From NCBI RefSeq assembly GCF_020085105.1, contig NC_058052.1, positions 13,964,233 to 14,028,232 on the forward strand: 64,000 nucleotides of DNA, in the 5' to 3' direction. Position 1 is the first letter of the stretch; the number at the start of each line of letters is the position of its first letter. Positions 52,811 through 64,000 of this stretch are shown one piece after another. Position numbers and translations under genes: made by a program. The notes below the pieces were generated by a model, which saw only the letters and a list, made by a program, of their open reading frames with translations, made no database searches and was not told the DNA's origin. This DNA is from Siniperca chuatsi (Eukaryota > Chordata > Actinopteri > Centrarchiformes > Sinipercidae).

Positions 52811-52917
52811 CTGGTTTATTGGTGGAACTTTGGTCCTTCATTTCCACAGCAGGTTAAACGGAAGTGAAAGATTTCTTTGTTGTTCAGATCCAAAACGCTG
52901 AGCTGAAAGCAAACACC

Positions 52918-54170
52918 ATGTTCAGGTAAGAAAACTACAAATTTCTTTAAAAGGGTTTCTGACTCTGATTGCTGTGGTTGTTAACCTGGTTTTAATGTTT
53001 AACAGCGTATAGATTACATGGTTTGTTTCTTTGAGAGGACAAGGATCTGTTGTGTAATGTCTGTCACATATGGGGACTTGAAATTAATCCAGTCTCTTCA
53101 CTTGTAGGTTTTCTCTAATAGTCTGTGTTTCTCTAATATTTGGCATCACAGCAAAGCCATATAAACCCTGGGTATGTATATATTGCTCCTGGCTGTCCTC
53201 AATATTAGACTCTACAGCTTCAAATCATATGATAAATTATTCCTGATGAATTTAAAATGACAAACATGTTTGTATGGTCACTACCTTGTATATGGACAGC
53301 AGTGATGTAATATTTGTGCTCTTTTCTCAGAGTAAATTTACAGATGAAGCATTCAAGGATACTGTTATGTAAGTTGTAATTTCCTTAAACTAAAATGAAA
53401 GTGTATAATCTTCTCAGAGGAAATGCAGGCTGAGATTGCATGATTTTTATTTCAGGTCTATAGATGACAATGGAAAGATGTCCTGGGGAGTGGAAGTGGA
53501 GCCTCCAGAGGACATGGATGAGACTCACTATGACATAGACCCTCGCATGATGATTTGGAAGAGTATGGCAGGCAGTGGAAAGGACAAACAGCCCCTGAAG
53601 GCTGAAGAAGACTTGGATGAGCTGTACCACCCTTCAATGGCTGACCTCCTCAACGTTCAAATCCATAACCTGGATGCCCTCCCTGCTGCCGACATCCAGG
53701 CAGAGCCCTCGCAGGAAGATGCCAACAGCAAGTACAATCAGGAACCAGAGGAGGATAAAGATGACATCGACCACTCTGTTTTCAGTAAGGTGGCCTCAGA
53801 AGAACCTGAGCAGGACTGGGATAAAGTCTACCACAAAGCGAGGGAGGAGCTGGATGTGTATCTGGCCCCACTAGTGGCTGGATACAAAGCTGGTGCAGAG
53901 GTTCGCGTTGCACACTCTGAACCAGAGAAGGATGAGGACGAGCTGTATCATCGCCACGACCGGCACTCGCCTGTGCAGATGGAGCCGCTGAAACGTGAGG
54001 TCAGAGTTCACCTTCAACCAGAGGAGGACATGGACGACCTGTACCACAACGATCTCCTGAAGCCCATCCCTTACCAAGGTGATACTAAAGCTGCAGCTCC
54101 TGTTGATCTGCCATCTCAGAGGAAGCACAGCGAACCAGAGGAAGATCTGGATGATCTCTACCACCAGTGA
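52918..54170 (+). CDS. prap1: Secreted acidic repeat protein, PRAP1 (proline-rich acidic protein 1)-like
   Basis: Four exons: 52918-52925, 53108-53171, 53331-53368 and 53456-54170. They give 274 residues in frame; human PRAP1 has about 151. The first exon holds only ATG TTC AG; with exon 2 it encodes a signal peptide (MFRFSLIVCVSLIFGITA) that ends before KPYKPW. The large last exon carries seven copies of an acidic motif: EPPEDMDETHY, KAEEDLDELYH, EPEEDKDDIDH, EPEQDWDKVYH, EPEKDEDELYH, QPEEDMDDLYH and EPEEDLDDLYH. Human PRAP1 has two such motifs near its end (PEPDHDSLYH, PEEDQDHIYH), and its gene also lies beside FUOM and ECHS1. Motif, signal peptide and position together support orthology despite low overall identity. 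In mammals PRAP1 is an intrinsically disordered protein of gut and uterus epithelium that binds lipid and MTTP and aids lipoprotein assembly; the same role here is inference. There are no cysteines in the mature protein. Confidence 0.85.
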
Positions 54171-54371
54171 TCCTTCAACAACAGCTCAACCTGTGTAGAT
54201 CCTTATCATGTCAAATCAAACATAAACGATACTTGCAGCAGGTAAAGAAAACAGGCGTGTCATTTGACTCCATTAAACTGTCATCAGTAACAATGAACAC
54301 ATCTGAGTGTCACTCATATGTATCTTGATGATAAAGATACTTTAAACACACTCATCAGAGACTTCATGGGT
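54171..54371 (+). other. prap1-like 3' end and gap to the convergent fuom 3' end
   Basis: ATTAAA at 54272-54277 is the best polyA hexamer for the + strand gene. TTTATT words at 54372-54381 are AATAAA for the minus-strand fuom. Only about 480 bp separate the two stop codons. Confidence 0.55.
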
Positions 54372-54381
54372 TTTATTTATT
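54372..54381 (-). terminator. fuom: Polyadenylation signal(s) of fuom
   Basis: Two overlapping AATAAA hexamers on the coding strand (+ strand TTTATTTATT) lie about 270 bases after the fuom stop. Confidence 0.6.
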
Positions 54382-54650
54382 GAAATGTATATACAACACA
54401 GAAGTTATTTACAAAAATACAAACTAATTTCTGCTCCATGTAAACTGGAGATTAATCAGATTGTATTTACAGTATTAATTACACATGAACAAGAATAAAT
54501 TATGTTTTGAATTCACAGCTCCTGGTGGAAACTGAACAAAACTGAAAATTTGTTTTATGCAAAAAATATTCACCTCTTGATTTTCACTAGAAAGAATTAC
54601 AGTTGTGACTGAATCATTATTAGATCATCATTACTTTTAATGTGTGTGTG

Positions 54651-56138
54651 TCACTGTAGCAGCTCTGCAGGAATGACCCCCTTCTTCAGTATCAGGTTAC
54701 CATACAGAGCTGTTTCCCTTTGTACACAGAGCAGAGGAATATAAGAAAGAGGAAAATATTTACATTTATCAGCTGCATTTTTAAAGACATGTTTGAAATA
54801 ATTAAATTTTTGTGGAGATTTCATTGCATTATTAAAATATTAGTTATTTGTGAAATATTTGCCTGGTTCCAGACCTCTGAACTGCCGTCCACATTTCACA
54901 TTAGTTTAGAAATTCATATAGTGAATCAGGTGAAACAAAATGACAATTACAGCCTGATTACCAGGCTAGTGAAACACAGAGAACAGGTACCAATTTTATG
55001 ACTTAAGAAGTCTGCTGATTTTTAAAAAAAGACAACTGACAGAAGAAATCTAGAGAAAGGTTCCTCTTGTAGAGAAAGTCTGTCTTTCCTTAACTTTTAC
55101 AAAGTAACACATGCTTTTATTATCATTTTGCAGACCCAGAATGAAATATTGAGCTATTCAAATGAAGGCAGAGGAAATACACACCCTGTTGCCACAACAG
55201 CGAAGCATTTCTTGGCTCGTTCATAGAAAGCAAACCTCTCCACCTTCTCAAGAGGAGTCTATATGAAAACAGCAATCAACACACAAAGAGTCAAAAATCA
55301 AAGGAACACAAAGTTGTTTTGTGTTACTTTACTGTTTTACCTGAGACCCAGCTTGACCCAGGAGCTGTGTGTAGGTGTCCCACACAGGGACAGCTAAACA
55401 CCTCTGTTTGTCACTGTCTACCAGATCCATGACTGCAGCCTGTGGAAACATATTAGCACAGATTCAACAAACGAAATTAAAAAAGTTAACAAAAGTAGCA
55501 TACAGAAAAATGTGCTCAATATTGCCATCGACAAGACATCACTTAGTGGTTTTAACTTTAGGTTTATGGGTCCTGTACCGGAGAGGGGACATAGGTATCC
55601 AAGGGCAACAGCTTCAAAATGGCCTCCAAAAGCTGTGGTATTCCCAAACCTACATAAACATCAGACACAGTTGGAACAATCAACTATAAAACCTCTCCAG
55701 TACACACACTCACCCAACATTTTTATTGACAGATAGATGTGTTTACATACCATCAGCTCTTATCTCAGTTGGACCACAAGCACAAATGGAAGATGCTGGA
55801 AAATTTGCATCACCAAGAACTGAAAAAGAAAGAACACCACCGAGTCTGTAAATGACTGAATGAACTAACATGGTTGTAAGTTAATGATCCTGTGAGATCT
55901 GTCCTGCTCCGTCACAGTTTACACTGGTGTTGACTTGAACTTGGATTCGCCTACTGCCCTGAAGTGCCTGTGCAAACGTTATAGGCTAGCACTGCTAGCA
56001 CATCCAACTAGAAATGCTACCTATGTGTAACGTTGTGTACTTAAATATCATACCCAGTTCATCCCCATGGCCCATTTTAGCGAGAGCATACAGCAGTTCA
56101 GGTGACAAAACAGAGGGGATTCCTTTCAGTACGACCAT
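54651..56138 (-). CDS. fuom: Fucose mutarotase
   Basis: Six exons on the minus strand: 56054-56138, 55751-55819, 55579-55649, 55341-55439, 55185-55258 and 54651-54717. They join in frame to 154 residues, the same length as the human protein. The start is MVVLKGIPSVLSPELLYALA, directly alignable with the human N-terminus; an open frame continues upstream but earlier ATGs are not conserved. Signatures are KMGHGDELV (substrate-site His), ANFPASSICACGPTEIRADG, GLGIPQLLEAILKLLPLDTY, FAFYERAKKCFAVVATGETA and LYGNLILKKGV. The enzyme interconverts the alpha and beta anomers of L-fucose (RbsD/FucU fold) and so feeds the fucose salvage pathway to GDP-fucose in the cytosol. It is convergent with the prap1-like gene. 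The intron at 54718-55184 carries a short inverted-repeat element (54861-54968). Confidence 0.95.
54861..54968. mobile_element. Short inverted-repeat element in fuom intron
   Basis: It starts GCCTGGTTCCAGACCTCTGA and ends CCTGATTACCAGGCTAG; the outer GCCTGGT and ACCAGGC are complementary. It is a second copy of the element at 23319-23426 in adam8. No coding capacity. Confidence 0.6.
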
Positions 56139-57630
56139 ACTGGCAGCCACAGAGAGGCGAGAACTGGAGAGTATTGAAGCGAAGCGAGAGCAGCCACTGA
56201 AGCCTACTTCCGGCCTCTTTAGCTCCGCCAGACATGCTAGCCGATAAAAATAGCCTATTAACAAAAAAACAAAAGCCGTTTAGTGAGTAGCGAGTCTCGC
56301 GTGTGTATTATGGTGGTGTCTCTTGTCGGTCGTCAAGCCAAATTTCACATTGTATGTTTCGGTCTGCCGGACGGAGGTTTTTGTAGGATATTTAACTATC
56401 TTGATACTTAACTGTATCGTCTTTGTTGAGACAAGGAAACGCGTCATGTGATCAGGGGCCCTAATTTGATTGGTTAGAAGGGCTTCCACTAGAGTATCTT
56501 TCAAAAACTTTAAATGTTACAGACTCAAACCATCGCTCAGACACATTTAATTGTCTGTCTGTAAGCCCAGTTTCTAACACAAATAAAAAAAATAATTATT
56601 ATCTATTCCAGTTTTGTTCGTAACATGGCCTATGGTGAAAAAGGCAGGCGATATGTGCACTGCAAAAGTACATGCCTTAATTAATAGAAATTAGGCTAAT
56701 ATTTATGTTTTGTGTCCAGTTAATTATTTTCAAAAATGTGCAGTCCAATTTGCAAATACACTAAGCAAAAGTTATTTAACGACATTGTGGTAGCCTATCT
56801 GGAGCTATCTAGTGTCATTAGTCCGACGGGCTGCATAGTCGGTTAATCTTCGGTCTGTGTTGTTTCTGACACCCTTGGGTGGGCATAATTCAAAGCAGAC
56901 ACCGGTGAATGTGTTATTCCGACACGGTCTCTGGTGCCAAGAATGTGAGATAATGAAAATATTTGTCAGATGAAAACCACTCCACCCGGCCTGTTTCATC
57001 TTAACCAGAGAAACCGTCAGCTGGATGGCAGAGAAGTGCTGAGGAAACCTTTCCATGACCGCAGATTCTGGTTCTGTAACCCCCCCCCCAAAAAAAATGC
57101 AGATCTGCATAAAAGGCTTTTATAAAAGTCAAGTCACAGTTTAGCATTGCGGGCTTGTGGGCCTATACACTGAATTTACAATCCAGCTGCTGTTAATAAC
57201 GAACAGGAGAACTATGTTGGTAGGCCTGCTTTATTGTATGTTTTTAATCTGCAAACATTAACTATATATATGTTCATAATATTTTTGCATTCCAGAGCAA
57301 CCGTGTATTTTTGCTTTAACCCTGTAATATAGGCCTACGGGATGGTCTGTGTGTAATGTCACTCTAAACATGAGCTTTCTGCTAATTGTGCAGGAAGAAA
57401 TCAGCCCACATCACATTACACAAATCCTTTGCTATAGGGAACTATACGTTTATAATTAACTTTATAATCTATGTAGTTCCCTATGTTTATGTAGCTGCTT
57501 CCTTTTTCTCTAAATCAGTTTTTGGCTTTATTGCTTTGAGTTATAAGACTTTTAAGAATACATGCATAGAAACGGATCCACGAGAATGTAAAAATAAATT
57601 GGATGTAAAAAACAAACAGATAAAGTCACC
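56139..57630. other. Region upstream of fuom, no gene supported
   Basis: A GC-richer stretch next to the fuom start (56139-56260) probably holds its promoter. The rest is AT-rich with a C9 run near 57079. No exon or clear repeat. Confidence 0.55.
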
Positions 57631-57639
57631 AACATGACT

Positions 57640-58130
57640 GAGTGGTACAGAGGCAGTGTAGGAATATGAGAGTGATTTTTGGAGAGGGCTGGGAGGCTGC
57701 TGGGCAGGAGAAAAGGCCCTTGCAGGAGCCAGGCCTGTCTGCCGGACTGAAAGCCCCTTTCTCCCGCTCTGGACCCATGCTGCTCTCTCTTTATTTCGGC
57801 TTCTTTAAATGAGTTTATCACGCTATGAGGGTCTGCGCTGCCAAAATGTAACGTTTTGCCCCCTTTGTCTGTGTGGAGAGCATCAATTGAGTCTACATTT
57901 ATTATTTTGACCTTTCGGTAGCCTCAAAGAGGAGCTTCTTTTCGGGCCATCTCTGCAGACTTTTGTGCTTCCCCGCGGAGTGAGGAGACGAGCCCCCCCC
58001 CTCCTCCTTTTTAAAGTTTTGTTCCAGGGGGCTGACAAGAAAGCAAGCTCCAGGGGAATATTGAATGAAAATAAAAATCAATTAGGCCATGGCCTGGTGA
58101 AGATATGGGGCGCCGCCGTGTGAAGATCAG
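57640..58130. promoter_or_regulatory. Candidate conserved non-coding element
   Basis: This is unique, GC-balanced, repeat-free DNA standing out from AT-rich flanks. The core near 58062-58100 includes AAAAATCAATTAGGCCATGG and CCTGGTGAAGATATGG, with a homeodomain-type ATCAATTA and the palindrome GGCCATGGCC. Open frames here have no family resemblance. The reading as an enhancer is inference from texture only. Confidence 0.35.
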
Positions 58131-59364
58131 AGAGAAAAAAGGTGCCTTGCGATGATTGGAGCGGCAAAAGAAAGTGCACACAAACCAAATTTGTTCTGGT
58201 GTTTTCTTTAAAGCCAAAATTATGGTTTTATGTGCTCCCGAATATTTTCAGCCGACAGGCGATGCGCAAGACTTACCATATGCCTACAGATGAATCTGTA
58301 AGGTTTTATTCTGTAGGCTATCTAGGCTACAATTAAACATGGGTATTTTCTTCAGTGTCTGCTTGTAAAGGCATGCAGCAGTGCTATTGCTGCTGAGATG
58401 ACATAATTTCCTCTAATCATCAGGCCGCTAGTATAGTCTTACAGAAATAATCCGCTTCACTGACATTTTGTCAAAAGGTTATCAGCTATAAGACATTTAA
58501 ATCGGTTATTAAATTGGTTATTTTGTTTTGTTTTTTACAGTATTTAATGACTTGGCCTTATAATTGTCCCTTTTCACTCTGTTGTACCAAATGAAGCCTT
58601 ATCCAACCCGTGCGTGTCAAAGGAATAGGCCCATTTAATTTATTGTCTATGTCCAGTTTCTGCTTTCTATAACAGCACAAGAGCCCCATCTAGTGGTGTG
58701 AAGTACACACTGGTTGAATAGTGGGTGAACTGAATCCACTCTAGACAAGTTTTAGATAATATTTACTGAATTTCTTCTATATTTCAAAGCTACGTTAGAA
58801 ATCACCCTCTGAAACCAGGATATTTCAAATAGGCACATGTGAATTAAATGCAATCCTACTGCACCTAATATTATAAATGCGTGGTAAGGAACACCCTAAT
58901 GTCTGTAACAGTGTGTTAGCAGTATCTTCCCATTTCTGTTCATGTCACAGTTACAGTACTGAAAACCACTCTAGAGCTTTAATTGTAAAATGTACACAGA
59001 AATAAGTTGCCTACAAAATGCAGACAAACATTTGACAGTGAAAATGAAAAGGCAAGATCAGTACAAATCATCAAGACTGATTCCTCCTATTACACGCTGA
59101 CTATAACACGGTTATCACATGGTATTCACATACAAACCCCTGCACCCAGACTGAATTTACTGTTGATACTGAGCCTCAGCAGGCAGGGCATCACTGTGAT
59201 AAGACACTCTTGTGCACACACTCAGTGCCAAATCCTAATTTAACAGCTTGTATGTTCCACTACCATTGGGATTTTTTGCAACATTCAACTTATTGCAGAT
59301 AAGGAAATGACCCACTGATGTCAGGAACGCTGTGATCATGGCCGAGCTCTTGATCTGCTCTTTT
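58131..59364. other. Region downstream of echs1, including its 3'UTR
   Basis: Candidate polyA hexamers on the minus strand are ATTAAA at 58978-58983 and AATAAA at 58639-58644; I cannot choose between them. No other gene seen. Confidence 0.5.
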
Positions 59365-63844
<4,480 letters not shown>

Positions 63845-64000
63845 GAAAGCGACGAAAGCAGGTTGTTGCCAATGAACTTGCTCCAAGATCGCGAGCCGTT
63901 TTTCCTCTTGGGTTTTCTTCTTCTTCGTTGGTGTTTTTCATTAGGTAGCATGTTTACAAATTCGCGTTGCCGCCACCTTGTGTCTGCAGGTTGTAACGAC
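63845..64000 (-). promoter_or_regulatory. echs1: echs1 5'UTR and promoter start
   Basis: Sequence upstream of the echs1 start codon contains CpGs (GATCGCGAGCCG, TTCGCGTTGCCGCC) and a pyrimidine-rich coding-strand complement, consistent with a housekeeping-type promoter. It continues beyond the window. Confidence 0.4.

Noticed and set aside
57552-57821. 89-codon minus-strand open frame in the unique block
   Set aside because: No start context or splice partners, and no recognised protein; the block looks regulatory rather than coding.
63845-63886. Upstream in-frame ATG of echs1
   Set aside because: It would add 14 residues (MEQVHWQQPAFVAF) before the conserved mitochondrial presequence, and the family begins at the downstream Met.

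Overview
The window is nuclear DNA of a bony fish. The genes are split by introns with GT-AG junctions, the coding sequence reads as vertebrate protein, and the dispersed repeats resemble families common in spiny-rayed (percomorph) teleosts; this lineage call is inference. I resolved eight protein-coding genes exon by exon, and reading frame is kept across every junction used. They are erlin1 (+, 5' end outside the window), spef1 (-), adam8 (-), znf511 (+), an msx homeobox gene best called msx3 (-), a prap1-like gene (+), fuom (-) and echs1 (-). No bacterial operon, CRISPR array, rRNA or functional tRNA was seen.

Layout: 1-7.35 kb holds the last ten exons and the 3'UTR of erlin1. 7.35-10.9 kb is intergenic. 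10.9-14.4 kb is spef1, convergent with erlin1. 14.6-24.3 kb is adam8, whose candidate polyA signal lies only about 190 bp from the spef1 start codon. 24.3-25.8 kb is the head-to-head gap between adam8 and znf511. 25.8-28.7 kb is znf511 and 29.6-31.8 kb is msx3. 31.8-52.9 kb has no gene I can support and is the natural place for msx3 regulatory DNA; it also holds fold-back transposon copies, microsatellites and unique blocks that look like conserved non-coding elements. 52.9-54.3 kb is prap1-like, convergent with fuom (54.4-56.1 kb). 56.1-59.4 kb is gene-free with a striking unique block near 57.6-58.1 kb. 59.4-63.8 kb is echs1.

adam8, znf511, msx3, prap1, fuom and echs1 match the neighbourhood of human 10q26.3 (ADAM8-ZNF511-PRAP1-FUOM-ECHS1; MSX3 survives in mouse and is lost in human), but tubgcp2 and caly are absent between them. 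The genes are unrelated in function: ER lipid-raft scaffold and ER-associated degradation (erlin1), cilia (spef1), cell-surface proteolysis (adam8), zinc-finger protein (znf511), transcriptional repressor (msx3), secreted acidic gut-type protein (prap1-like), fucose mutarotase (fuom) and mitochondrial beta-oxidation and valine breakdown (echs1).

Most notable: (1) four introns in three genes end in a TG dinucleotide run where a polypyrimidine tract is expected, and two of them also begin with an AC run right after the donor, so the intron ends could pair; (2) a hAT-type MITE in echs1 whose 8-bp target duplication is the splice donor itself, leaving two identical donor sequences; (3) a prap1-like protein with seven copies of an acidic E-P-E-x-D-x-D-x-x-Y-H motif, against two in human PRAP1; (4) a furin-type RRKR immediately before the candidate cysteine-switch Cys of adam8.
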